From Climacium dendroides (Eukaryota > Streptophyta > Bryopsida > Hypnales > Climaciaceae), in assembly GCA_950106755.1 (NCBI GenBank), contig OX467091.1, positions 20,539,538 to 20,603,537 of the forward strand: 64,000 nt of DNA, written 5' to 3'. The translations under genes were made by a program, and so were the position numbers. This document shows, piece after piece, positions 22,900 through 33,864 of the stretch (position 1 is the stretch's first letter; every line of letters begins with the position of its first letter). The notes under the pieces are model-generated. The model was given only the letters and a program-made list of their open reading frames with translations. It was not told the DNA's origin and ran no database searches.

Positions 22900-23345
22900 A
22901 CCATTCCATCCGAATGAGGCCAGTCCTTTCTCACTACTATTTACCTACCTATCGTAAGCTTATTCAATGTTACACATCTCTCCTTCCCACCAACAATGAA
23001 AAAGTTGACCGAAACACATTATGGAAAAAGAAAAAACGTGCCCAATCCCCTTCCCCTTTGAAGGCGCAAGGTCGGACCGACGGACGACGGGTGGGCGGGC
23101 GGGCGGAGGTTGGTCTTTTTTCCGGCCGCTCCCTCCCTCCCACTTGACTTGGCTTGGCTCACTCCTTGTCCTCGTTGGCTGGGTCTGGAGTCTGAACCCC
23201 ATGAACCGAAAGTCGGGTGGCGAATTGGCCATGTGCGGAATAATCCCCCGTAGTCCCGTACTAGTGCCGCACAAGGTCCGTGAAGGAAGGTAAAGGTGGG
23301 TGGGTCTTCATCATCGACGCATGTGCTCACTCACTCAGGCAGCTG
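22900..23345. other. GC-rich island, no supported gene
   Basis: It contains GGGTGGGCGGGCGGGCGG and CCCTCCCTCCC tracts. Overlapping frames on both strands (22960-23330) look like composition artefacts. It could hold a promoter, but no gene follows within the next several kilobases. Confidence 0.4.
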
Positions 23346-23463
23346 AGGGTATGGTAATTGACCCAAGAAAAAAAAAGTTTAAAAAAAAAAGTTTCTCAAG
23401 TTTCACTTTTAAAAAAAAATGAAAAGAAAAAGAAAAACGTAAAAAAATGGGGCCCATTTAGAC

Positions 23464-23908
23464 GGCCAGGGTGAACTGACCCCCTCATTGCCCCGTTTTA
23501 ACCCTGGGGAATTTTTTATTTACAATCAGATGAATTTTTTTTGCAAATTCTGAATTCAGATTTGCAATCAGCAACCCCTAATTAGCTAGGGGCAGTGTAG
23601 AAATATAAAAAAATCATGGCCAAAAAATAGGGGGCCTTTTTTCACAATTAACCCTGGACGGGGCAATCAGGGCCAGGGAGAACTGACCCCCTCATTGCCC
23701 CGGCCAGGGTAAGTTGTGAAAAAAAGCCCCCTATTTTTTTGCCATGATTTTTTTGAATTTCTACTCCGCCCGTAGCTAATTTGGGGCCGCTGATTGCAAA
23801 TCTGAATTCAGAATTTGCAAAAAAAAATCATCTGATTGCAAATAAAAAATTCCACAGAGTTTTCCCAGGGGTAAAACGGGGCAATGAGGGGGTCAGTTCT
23901 CCCTGGCC
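23464..23908. mobile_element. 445-bp foldback MITE with perfect 9-bp target duplication
   Basis: It begins GGCCAGGGTGAACTGACCCC and ends with the near-complement of this, CCCTGGCC. The two arms, about 220 bp each, pair along their whole length around a centre near 23690. Identical CATTTAGAC 9-mers flank it at 23455-23463 and 23909-23917. A long TIR and 9-bp duplication are established marks of Mutator-like (MULE) elements. Decayed relatives lie at 37640-37870, 49890-50165 and 59495-59745. Confidence 0.9.
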
Positions 23909-24059
23909 CATTTAGACACTCCTCATTCTGGATTGATGTCATTGTTATTGTAAATAAAATAAAATTTTAGAGCCTTTTGTTGGTATGTAATTTTTAAATA
24001 ATGTTGTCTAAGAAAGTAGCTGTATCTAATGGAATGTTCCTGTACTTGGTTGAGGCCTA

Positions 24060-24345
24060 AGATTTGATATTAGTTTTCCTATTCATGCGTGAATTTGTTC
24101 CTTTTTTTCTAAATCTCCTCGAGAAACACGCAAAAAATGGGGCCCGTTTCGACATTCCTCATTCTGGATTGATTTTTTTTCTTCTATTCATGCGTAAATG
24201 TGTTCCTTATTTTCTAAATTTCCTCGAGAAACATGCAAAAAATGGGGCCCATTTAGACATTCCTAATTCTCGATTGATTTTTTTTCCTATTCATGTGTAA
24301 ATGTGTTCCCTTTTTTCTAAATCTCCTCAAGAATCATTTTTGGGT
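24060..24345. repeat. ~106-bp tandem repeat that also forms the target of the foldback
   Basis: The units carry 'attcatgcgt(g/a)aat', 'ctcgagaaaca' and 'aaaaaatggggcccatttagac'. A further copy, split by the foldback, lies at about 23445-23463 plus 23909-23940. Confidence 0.8.
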
Positions 24346-24624
24346 ATTCAAAATTAGCAACAATGGAATTTTTTTTCCAGATTTTCAAAAATATTAGTAC
24401 GATTTCCAAAATTTAAGACACGATTCAAATTTTCCCTGCTTATTTCTAAAACTAACCTATACATACGATAATCTTCCAATCTATAAGTGCTATTGTTTTC
24501 TTGGGGGGGGGAGGTCCATGTGATCTCTAACATGTCTAGTTTGAATTTGAATAGTGGAAATCAAAAGAAAATTTGATACAACTTATCGAAGTGTTGGCTT
24601 TTTGTTCAATTTATAACAAATTCC

Positions 24625-25055
24625 TACACAAAATAGTGAAATTAGGTTGCTCCACACTAATTTCTCAACATTCTATACTATATAAATATGCACTGTTGCT
24701 ATAGAAGGATGCAGCAATATGGGAACCATGTGTGTTGCATTGGTTGGTACATTGGTTCATGGCTCGGGTTTAGAGAATTGTTTGTGCCTCCATCTGAACG
24801 AGTGGTGTGTCATGAGGTAACTTTCCTCACTGAGGCAACCTACACTAAATAGTGAAATTAGGTTGCCCCACACTAAATTCTCGACATTCCACATTATATA
24901 AATATGTACAGTTAGTGTAGATGGATGCAATAATGTAGGAACCATGTGTGTTGCATGGATTGGTGCACTGGTTCATGGCTTGGGTTTAAAGAATTGTTTG
25001 TGCCTCCATCTGAACAAGTGGTGGGTCATGAGGTAACTTTCCTGAGTAAGGCAAC
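24625..25055. repeat. Tandem duplication of ~215 bp with GGTTGCC/GGCAACC ends
   Basis: Two direct copies (about 24625-24838 and 24839-25055) share 'aatagtgaaattaggttgc', 'gaaccatgtgtgttgca' and 'tgtttgtgcctccatctgaac'. The outer ends ('cacaaaatagtgaaattagg' and 'cctaatttcactatttagtg') are inverted, so the unit is probably a MITE. A relative lies at 58275-58530. Confidence 0.7.
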
Positions 25056-25413
25056 CTAATTGTTCAGGCAACCTAATTTCACTATTTAGTGTAATTGTTA
25101 AGGCAACCTAATTGTTAAGGCAACCTAGAAGCTCAAAAAAGGCCTTGGACGTTAAAGCCGCATAACGTGAACTCTGTCTAATCCCACTGACAGTCAGTAA
25201 AAAGTAAAAGCTGGTCAAGCCGGTCTGGTCAAATAGTGTCAGGTCGTGGGTCACGAATATCACATGTGAAATAGAATTACCCAATCAGGGACTTCAATAG
25301 GGCACTGTGGTTCTGGAAGCTATAGTTTGTCAGACTTTCAATGGAAATTGTCCATGTGTTTCAAGGGGAAAAAAAAGGAAAAAAAAAAAGGGAAAAAAAG
25401 GTTGTCAGCCTAG

Positions 25414-25645
25414 CTAACCCTTAACTGCAGAAGGACGGTTTGGTCACCTTGGAAACCAACCTTTTGGTTTAAAAACAAAAACAAAAAGAAGCTATAGCAT
25501 TTATTGGAGAAGGTCAAACCAATGTGCAAGGCCTCTTCTTTCCAGACAAAATTCCAAGGATGAACATCTGCACTTCTGTCTCATATAGAAGGGCTCTTTG
25601 TCATCCATAGGACACTCAGTCCCACTGGTGTCCTTCTAGGGTTAC
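25414..25645. mobile_element. TTAA-family element, decayed
   Basis: Left end CTAACCCTTAACTGCAGAAGGAC; right end GTCCTTCTAGGGTTAC. The interior matches the 787-1326 and 17911 elements ('cttctgtctcatatagaagg', 'tttgtcatccata'). Confidence 0.55.
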
Positions 25646-26154
25646 AAAGGTGAGCATTTTTCTCGTTTGGTATATGTGTGTGTGTGTTGATTTCTTCTTC
25701 ATATTTTTTTTTTCTCCATTTTTCTTTGTCTTGTCTTTTCTTTGAAATGATTCTTTGGAGGTGGGGTGGAGTGGGGAGAATTTAAAAACAATAAACTTCA
25801 TATCAACCACCTAAAGCAAGCCATCATGAATGAAGAGTCTATTGGAGTAGTTTTAGTTGGTCATACCTCATGGGCAAGGAAAGATAGGGTTCTTATTGGT
25901 GTTTCTTTTTGGAAGTAAATTCATGTCAACTTTTCAGTTTGAGCTCAAACTTTGAAACCAATAATAAAATCTATGAAGTAAGTAGCAAAGGGAATCCCTC
26001 TGAGGATTCACTTTATGCACAAATAATACTTGAAGGGAGTAGATGGTGTTAGTTGAATACATGAGAGATTTTTAGTTTTAATTTATGAGAGTTTTTATTA
26101 GTACAAATATGTTCCACATAGATTTTGAAAATGAACCCAAGAAAAAACACAATT

Positions 26155-26369
26155 CACTACAAGAAAACCTATCCAAAATGATAGAAACTCGTCCTAATTG
26201 ACAAAAATCAGCCCGCCCTAATCTACAGAAAATTGACAGATTTTTGTCAATTTGGACAATTTTCTGTCAATTCGGACAGTTTTTTGTCCTAATTGACAAA
26301 AATCTGTCAATTTTCTGTAGATTAGGACGGGCTGATTTTTGTCAATTAGGACGCGTTTCTCTTGTAGTG
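26155..26369. mobile_element. CACTA-type hairpin MITE, copy 1 (215 bp)
   Basis: It starts CACTACAAGAAAACC and ends GTTTCTCTTGTAGTG, with the 3-bp target duplication ATT on both sides. The element is self-complementary over most of its length and is composed of repeated modules like CCTAATTGACAAAAATC in one half and their inverted form in the other. CACTA ends with 3-bp duplications are the established signature of the En/Spm (CMC) superfamily. There is no coding capacity. Confidence 0.92.
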
Positions 26370-27453
26370 ATTGGTCTAAATGGATGATGTGAGTACCATG
26401 TTTTGTCTTGTGTTTATACAATAAATTATAATTTAGTAAAAAAAATTATTCCAAAAAAGCTAACCTTCAAGTGTATTATCATCTAATTTATCAATGTCCG
26501 GGTACTCATTTGGATGCCTTTAGGACAATATATACACCTATCAAACTAGTGACAAGGTCTTACACAAAACCTTGTTTATGAATTTGCCTAGGCCACCTAC
26601 ACCTAGGTTCTTGTACTTTTTTCTCTTGCATTAAAGGATTCACTTTATTTCTATTAAAAGAAACTTGTGACAAGGTCCTTGGAAAAAGTCAAATTTAAGA
26701 ACATATGCATAGTATGTTGTATAGTTAGTATTGAGTATTTGAGTACCTACACTATTTAAAGAGCCTTCCCATTTGAGTACCCACACTAATTAAAGAACCT
26801 TCCTGGTGTTCCTCTCAATCACAAAATCTATTGGTTTATTTTTTGCAATATTTATTTTTCATTGTACAATTTCATCCAAACTCAAATTGACACTAGCTAA
26901 ATTATTAGAATCCTCTAGTGTAAAAACAAAAGCCAACTTCAAATTGAAAATAATAATTAATATTGCAATCTTGGTTTTAGACATAGAATCCTTTCCGCAT
27001 TAGGTGGGATTTCAAAGCGTATATGGGTAATTTCACTAAAATGGTGATATTCCATGTGCCATTTTCACAATGTGTCATTCCTACAGTTTAGAATGGGCAG
27101 TCTGAAATCTATTAGTATATTAGATTTTAGACCGTCTGGTATGAATTGTGGGATGTCAAAGTCACAGAATAATCGTCATTTTAATGAAATTCCCCATATA
27201 TGTTGTTATGGTAGGGATTCACATTTCAATTTGGCCAATGGATGGCAAGGGTTTGCATATTAAAGCTCAAATCATTTCATTGCACTTCATAGTTTTCAAA
27301 TTTTCTTCTTCTACACACTTTAAAAGACCATTTTTTAATGTTCTATTATTCATTTTCTTCAATTTTGCATGGATCAAACAATTTTGTGCTATGCATCAGG
27401 TTGATAATTATTACAAAGTATCGTTCTCGTCAATCCTTAATTCTAGATAGTTA

Positions 27454-27861
27454 CTCCCTCTGTTCCACAAAAAAACTCCAAATCAAGGATAGCTCTTGTT
27501 CCACAAAAAAAATCTCTTTTACTGATCTTAACTATACAATAAGTGTTGGCTGTGTTGAACAACCTCTGTAGGACAAGTTAGACGAACAAGGAGCATTCCC
27601 CTCCTTGCAAGTTGGACCTTGCCCATATGAGGCATCTTATACTTGTTGTTTCCATCATTCTTGATTGTCTCAATCATGAAATATGATAAAAACAGTTTGG
27701 ATTTTGGTTGGCGAAATGACGGCAACTCCGTCACAAATTTTGCACAAGTCTTAGGGATGGTACAGAGATTCTTGAATGCATGCATGACCGTGGAAAAGAC
27801 CAAAAGTACACTTATCCCTCACCAAAAAGAAATTAGGAGTTTTTTTGTGGAACAGAGGGAG
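27454..27861. mobile_element. Stowaway/Tc1-mariner-type element, 408 bp
   Basis: Terminal inverted repeats of 26 bp match perfectly and begin CTCCCTCTGTTCCACAAAA; TA flanks both ends. This terminus is the classic Stowaway form. A frame starting at 27643 runs through and beyond the right end and shows no recognisable transposase motif; it may include decayed coding sequence of the parental element. Confidence 0.9.
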
Positions 27862-27998
27862 TATATTTTTCTAGGTGTGGAATATTATGATATCATTGTT
27901 GAGCAATGGCTTTGGATTATTTATATGTTTTTGGCTATGTATTGCGCAATGTCGAGGGGTAACACTGACTTTAATTCATCTTTGTTGTTTGATCTATA

Positions 27999-28213
27999 CA
28001 CTACAAGAAAACCTATCCAAAATGACAGAAACTCATCCTAATTGACAAAAATCCGTCCGTCCTAATTTACAAAAAATTGACAGATTTTTGTCAATTTGGA
28101 CAATTTTCTGTCAATTCGGACAGTTTTTTGTCCTAATTGACAAAAATCTATCAATTTTATGTAGATTAGGACAGGCTGATTTTTGTCAATTAGGACGCGT
28201 TTCTCTTGTAGTG
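27999..28213. mobile_element. CACTA-type hairpin MITE, copy 2 (215 bp)
   Basis: Same ends and modular structure as copy 1, to which it is very similar (a few substitutions). Target duplication is ATA on both sides. Confidence 0.92.
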
Positions 28214-28364
28214 ATATGAAAAGTTAGGAAACTAGACTACATGAGGCTTCAAAATCCTAACTCCAAATTCAACAACCAAGCCCTTGTCCCTTAAGTTGAT
28301 GCGGTCTTAAATTGATACCCTATCCACCTTATTTGGGTATCTCACTTCATCTAAATATCAACCA

Positions 28365-28578
28365 CACTACAAGAAAAGCAGTCCGAAATGACAAAAACTG
28401 GTCCGAAATGACAAAAATCAGCTAGTCCTAATCTACATAAAATTGACAGTTTTTTGTCAATTTAGGCAATTTTCTGTAGATTCGGACAGTTTTTGTCATT
28501 TTGGACTGAAATTTGTCAAATTTCTGTAGATTAGGACTAGCTGATTTCTGTCATTTCGGACGTGTTTCTCTTGTAGTG
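28365..28578. mobile_element. CACTA-type hairpin MITE, copy 3 (214 bp)
   Basis: Same ends; target duplication CCA on both sides. More diverged inside, with GTCCGAAATGACAAAAA modules in place of GTCCTAATTGACAAAAA. Confidence 0.92.
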
Positions 28579-29230
28579 CCACTAATTACTATCTCATGGC
28601 ATCTACCAAGTGTTATAAAGAGACATTTGAAATATCCTTCAATTTTTTTGTACACTAGTTGATTTCCAACCCTACCATATTCCTTTGGGTTTCACATACT
28701 TTGTTTTAAAATATGAACATTTTTTTCCAATTCCATTAGCTAATTATGAACTAGCTGCCAATTTTTCTTAGCCATTGGGCCCTCCCTCATGTATAGGAGT
28801 TGGAACAAGCTTGACTCTTATGTGAATTGGGATTCAATATTACGCTTGCAACTTGATGATCATAATGCATAATTATAAGCTTTTCAAGACTTAACCCCTC
28901 AATGCCCCAAAGACCTTTGTGAGCTTTTTGAAAACTTACTCTAAATTGAATAGAAAGCCTACATTCCAAAATTGTAGAAACCAAAAATTTACCCCATATC
29001 CATGAATTTGATCATTTTTTTTTGCATCCTTCTAAGGTTAACCTATAATCTTTATGGTCATAATTGTGATATGGGGTCAATTTGAAACCTTCTTAAATTT
29101 AATTAGCCCTCTGATTTTGTACTTTTTCCTCTTATCAATGGAAATTGTAAAAAAAAACTTGATCTTTATTGCAAGACAAATTTTTCTTCTACCTGCAACC
29201 TATAAAAATATAAAGACATCATGTAATTAT

Positions 29231-29620
29231 TTAACCAGATTCACTCCCAAAAAATTTAAAATTTCAGTTGCAATAATTACATTTCACTTACCGAAAAAAA
29301 AATCTATTAAAAATCTTCCAAGGATAGGAATCTCTATCAGATTTTTTGCACCCAAATTGAAAATCAAAGGCTTCACTCACTCCCAGACCTTGCTGTAAAA
29401 CAACGAATTTCAGCTCTCTGCATGTGGAGAATAGTGTGATAATTTATTAGTCTTTCTACAACACTATTATGCATGCTTGAGGACAATGATTGTCAAAGAA
29501 ATGGGTGTTACATAGATTCTCTTCTTTTAGAATCAATGAAAATAAGTGTTAGAAATTCTTTTAATTTATGAAGGTCACTTATCATTAAAAAAAAATTTAA
29601 TATTTTTCCAAAAAAGAAAA
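29231..29620. repeat. Segmental duplication, copy A (no insertions)
   Basis: Colinear with 30012-31150: 'ggataggaatctctatcag', 'aaaatcaaaggcttcact', 'ccttgctgtaaaacaac', 'gtgtgataatttattagtc' and 'cacttatcattaaaaaaa'. It lacks the two MITEs present in copy B. Confidence 0.85.
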
Positions 29621-29662
29621 TAGGTATTCTTATGTTATTACATTTATTATAAAATAAAATTA

Positions 29663-29782
29663 TAATTTATCGCATTATTATAATGCAATATTTCGCATTG
29701 TTATCGCATCGTTACAATGCATTATTTGCAACTGCATCATAACGATGCGAAACAATGCATTGTAATGATGTGATAAATTGTA
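29663..29782. mobile_element. Small foldback rich in GCAT(T/C)GTTA words
   Basis: Arms of about 50 bp (aatttatcgcattattataa.. and ..ttgtaatgatgtgataaatt) are imperfect inverted copies with 'cgcat' motifs repeated inside. No clear target duplication was seen. Confidence 0.5.
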
Positions 29783-30187
29783 ATTAATGTCCAAACCCAT
29801 GAAACAACGATAACCAAATGATAATTGTTGACAAACCGTAGGGTCTAAACTTTGTGATGAGGAAAATTTCAACATCCTTTTTCAACACTAGAACATTATA
29901 ATCTTGCAAGTACACTACAAGATTGAATGGTTGAGCTTCCTATACATTCAAATCTATAACATTTCTAAAGCAATGATGTTATTAAACCCACAAATGCTAG
30001 GGACTCCTAGGGATTAACTAGATTGAACCTAAAAAAATTTAATGGCCATTGTTGCATTTCACTTACCAAAATAGCAAAAAAAAAAAAGATACTATTAAAA
30101 ACCTTCCAAAGATAGGAATCTCTATCAGATTTTTTGCATCCATCTCAGCCTGAAACAAACAAAAAATTGAAAATCAAAGGCTTCACT

Positions 30188-30481
30188 AAGGTGGGTGGCT
30201 CTTAAACCGACCTGGTTCTAAAACCGATCTAGTACATTTTACTTCTGAAATGTACTAAATGCGTACATTTCAGAAGGGGGTTGGTTTTAGAAACCACTGC
30301 GTTTCAACTTCAAAATTTTGTAACTAATTCAATAAAGGTCCAAAAAATATGAAATGACTTGGATTAGATGCCTATTCCTTTTTTCTTCCTACCGAAATTC
30401 ACTAAAAATTGTTTTGAGATGTTTGGCTATCCCAAAAATGCAATCAGCTCTTAAAGGGTCGGTTTAAGAGCCAGCTACCTT
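30188..30481. mobile_element. AAGGTAGG-family MITE, copy 1, empty site known
   Basis: It begins AAGGTGGGTGGCTCTTAAA and ends TTTAAGAGCCAGCTACCTT. ACT flanks both sides (30185-30187, 30482-30484). Copy A of the duplication reads 'ggcttcactcactcccag' without it. The inner conserved core, in reverse here, corresponds to GGAATTGGCATCTAACCCAA of the other copies. Confidence 0.85.
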
Positions 30482-30626
30482 ACTCCCAAACCTTGCTGTA
30501 AAACAACAAATTTCAACGAATTTCAGCTCTTCACATGCAGAGAATAGTGTGATAATTTATTAGTCTTTCTATGACACTATTATGCATGCTTGAGGACTGA
30601 CAATGATTGTCAAACAAATGCAAACT

Positions 30627-31037
30627 AAGGTAGTATGGCCTTAAAGCGACCATTTAAGGGCTGGTCCCCCTTTTTCAAAGGTTTCCATGAATAAAAATAT
30701 TTTTGGATCATTTTTCGGAGAAAGAAAAATGGATGCGGAACGTCACTTAAGTGGTTTCATATTTTTTGAATCATTTTTGAATTACTTATGAATTTTAAAA
30801 AAAAACTGTTTTAGGCACCTATTTGTGACCCTAGGTCTTCCAAAATCCGACTGCTTGCAACTTCTAAAGTGATTTGAGTAAATGAAGGCCAACAATTGAC
30901 TCTTGCAATAAATAATAATTTTCTCTCGATTCTCTCAATGGCTTGAGAGGTCCATTTAAGGACCACCTACTATTTATTTAAGACTTAAATATAGGGGCAA
31001 TTTGAAGAGACCAATTGCTTTTAAAACATACTAACTT
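30627..31037. mobile_element. AAGGTAGG-family MITE, copy 2, empty site known
   Basis: It begins AAGGTAGTATGGCCTTAAAG and ends TTTTAAAACATACTAACTT. Copy A passes from 'caaagaaatg' to 'ttacatagattctc' without it. It is more diverged than the other members but keeps 'tttcatattttttgaa' and 'ttatgaattttaaaa'. Confidence 0.65.
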
Positions 31038-31216
31038 ACACATATTCTCTTCTTTAGAACTAATGAAAGTAAGTGTTGGACATTTTTAATTCATGGGGGG
31101 GCACTTATCATTAAAAAAATTATTTTAATTTTTCCAAGAAGAAAAAGAAAAACCTATAGGTAAGATAAACTAGCTTGTTATCAAAATTCCAATTCCATCC
31201 TCACATACCTACCATT

Positions 31217-31797
31217 TTAATCCCTAAACGTCTAGAGTCTTCTCTAGAATTGACGATTTGAAAAAAATCATCATGAAGTATTCTTTGGAAGTATATTTTG
31301 GAATTGATGAACAAATAAAATATGTAGACTTTGAGTTTTAGATTCCATCTGTACAATTAGATTCACCAATGCTATCACCAATATTTGCTATAAATTTTGA
31401 AAGGAAAATTTCAAAATTCCTTTGAAATTCAATTACAAGCAAAATATTGTTATTTTTTTAGGAAAATTTGTTGGAATGGATTCAAAAATGAGGTTATCTT
31501 TGGTCAATGATTTTTTAAAAGTTTTCTAGTTTTTAAAATCTATGACTACATTTTGCAAATCCAATTTTGAATTAGAGTCAATGCAATTTTGGCTTGGTCA
31601 ACCAGGTGACTCACTTCTACATTTGTAATTTCAAAAACAATATGTACTACAATAACACCATATCCAACCATTAGATAGAACAACAACTTGATAAAGTATC
31701 TCCACAAACTAGGATGACTTTCATCCAAGTAGTACTGAAAAAGAAAAGTGATTTGCAATCTATTCGTTGTTTATAAATTAGATGTTCAAGTGCTTTA
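31217..31797. mobile_element. Dispersed element, copy 2 (inverted relative to 9030-9606)
   Basis: The left end TTAATCCCTAAACG corresponds to the right end of copy 1. It keeps the minus-strand frame with LDESHPSLWRYFIKLL. Both ends fit the TTAA group loosely; the right end is eroded. Confidence 0.65.
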
Positions 31798-32361
31798 GGA
31801 TAAATTTAACCTAGCTATGTGATACTATTGAAAGGCTATTGAGAACTAACCTCTCATTACCACTATTGTTATCCTCTGGGAAAACACAATAACTTATTAT
31901 TTATCACCAATGACCAAATTTGAATTTGTACATGGAATTAAGGAACTCGAGTTTTAGAGACTAAAGGTTAGGCAACGAGAGGGGAGTTCTCTATATTCTA
32001 TTGAAAGCATACTGTATATTTATTGGCATTGTCAAATTCATAAAGGCACTAATATCAAGACAAGAAAAATTAACCCTCCTGTTGGCCTAACCAACTATAA
32101 AATAAGGGCAATTTCTTCTTTCTTCTTTGTATGGGACAATGAGGGCTTAGTTCTCTTTCATTCTATTAATAGTATAGACTAAACATTTACTTCAACCATT
32201 GTGTAATTCATGAAAACAGTGACTTTCTAAACAAAGAGGACTTTGACCTCCTTGTCAACTCTCATGTGACACAAAATTAACCAACTATAATATAAAGGCA
32301 GCTTTTTTTCTTTACGTGGGTTAGTGAAGGGGTCACTTCTCTTTGATTCTATTGAAAGTAT
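31798..32361. other. AT-rich stretch, no gene seen
   Basis: Contains a loose direct repeat of 'ttctctttgattctattgaaagtat' (near 31985, 32150 and 32335). CACTA copy 4 is inserted at the end of the third repeat. Confidence 0.5.
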
Positions 32362-32576
32362 CACTACAAGAGAAACGTGTCCTAAATGACGAAAATCAGC
32401 CCCTCCTAAATGACAGAAATTTGACAAGTTTCTGTCAATTAGGACAAAAAACTGTCCGAATTGATAGAAAATTGTCCAAATTGGCAAAAAACTGTCAATT
32501 TTCAGTCAATTAGGAGGGGCTGATTTCTGTCATTTAGGACCAATTTCTGTCATTTCGGACATGTTTTCTTGTAGTG
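32362..32576. mobile_element. CACTA-type hairpin MITE, copy 4 (215 bp)
   Basis: Ends CACTACAAGAGAAACGTG and CATGTTTTCTTGTAGTG; target duplication TAT on both sides. Relative to copies 1-3 the element lies in the opposite orientation, as its left end carries the 'AAGAGAAACG' form. Confidence 0.92.
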
Positions 32577-32884
32577 TATAGACTAAAAGTTTACTTGCAT
32601 TGTCAAATTCATAAAGGCATTGAACCTTCTAGACAACAAAGACTATCCCTTTTGTTGACCTTCAATCCAACCTAGAAACCTGTTTCTATTATGTTGATGA
32701 TGGGAAATCCTTTTAAGTCTAACTCCTTTTATATGCTTAAAAATCTATGATGGTCCACCCACATTTATTTTATATCAAGGGTTCCAAATGTTAATTCAAA
32801 ATATTCAAAAATAGATAATGGGACCACCAAGTTAAAATACTCATAAACAAAACTGCACTTTTGAATTGGGGGCTCAGGGATAAT

Positions 32885-33099
32885 CACTACAAGAAAACAT
32901 GTCCGAAATGACAAAAATTGGTCCTAAATGACAGAAATCAGCCCCTCCTAATTGACTGAAAATTGATAGATTTTTGTCAATTAGGACAATTTTCTGTCAT
33001 TTTGGACAGTTTTGTGTCCTAATTGACAGAAACTTGTCAAATTTACGTCATTTAGGAGGGACTGATTTCTGTCATTTAGGACACGTTTCTCTTGTAGTG
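32885..33099. mobile_element. CACTA-type hairpin MITE, copy 5 (215 bp)
   Basis: Ends CACTACAAGAAAACATG and CACGTTTCTCTTGTAGTG; target duplication AAT on both sides. It lies 308 bp from copy 4. Confidence 0.92.
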
Positions 33100-33627
33100 A
33101 ATGGATGGGGCAATTTTTCCAAGATCTTATTTCATGGATTTGAAATTCTCCTTTTCTTCTTATGAAAATTTTTTCTTTCAAAAGAATCCTAACACAAAAA
33201 TCAACAATAGCTTCAATTTTTGTTCTTATAGTTATCATGTTAAAGACCTAAAAATTCATTTTTTAATCAATTCAAACATAGAAGGTAACTTTTTACCAAA
33301 GACTTCTCAAATGGCTAATAAAGGACTGAAAGAGCAACACTACTCAATTTCTTAGCCCCCTCATTTCTCATGTAAACTAGGCCTTTCTAAATCACCAGCA
33401 AAGATTTTCCTATAGCCAATACCAACCATGGCTTTTGTTTTCATTTTTATGAAGTGCCAAAGTAGTGATTCATAGTGTTCTAGCAAAATCTTTCATAATT
33501 TTTTTTTCCCTTTTTTTAGCCAATTTTTTTCTAGTGCAATTTGGCAATAGAAAGCCACTCCCCCCTAATCCATTGTCTACCCCTCAACTTGTTCTACCAA
33601 CAATTTGCAAATCTATACCTTAAATCA

Positions 33628-33862
33628 AGTTGTTTTGTTTTGTTTTGTGTGTTTGTCACATTGAGATCTCCCGGAGCGTGCGTCCCCCGGTTGTGCGCTT
33701 GATACAGTCAGAAAGCCCTTGGCGAGGAGGGGTGCATCGGCTTGGTTTCATGGCGTTCTAACTCACGGTGTGAAAGTTATGCAAATTTGTAATTAATTTT
33801 TTTTCTAAAAAATTAGAAAATTACTTTTACTTTAATTTTGACTATGGCAACGGCACAAGGCA
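33628..33862. repeat. Dispersed GTTT-led repeat, copy 2
   Basis: A 'gttttgttttgttttg' tract leads into 'gagatctcccggagcg', 'aaagcccttggcgagg' and 'ggcacaaggcacac', as in the copy at 20930. This copy is more GC-rich and may be less decayed by C-to-T change. Confidence 0.6.
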
Positions 33863-33864
33863 CA

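Larger units (their letters stand above)
30012..31150. repeat. Segmental duplication, copy B (with two MITE insertions)
   Basis: Matches copy A outside 30188-30481 and 30627-31037. Comparison of the copies defines both insertions. Confidence 0.85.

Noticed and set aside
22960..23330. Overlapping ~100-residue frames in the GC-rich island
   Set aside because: GC-rich sequence lacks stop codons in several frames; both strands are equally open and neither product has motifs.
27643..28041. 132-residue frame as a mariner transposase
   Set aside because: It crosses the right end of the Stowaway element and enters CACTA copy 2; no DDE/D signature or paired-type DNA-binding domain can be seen.
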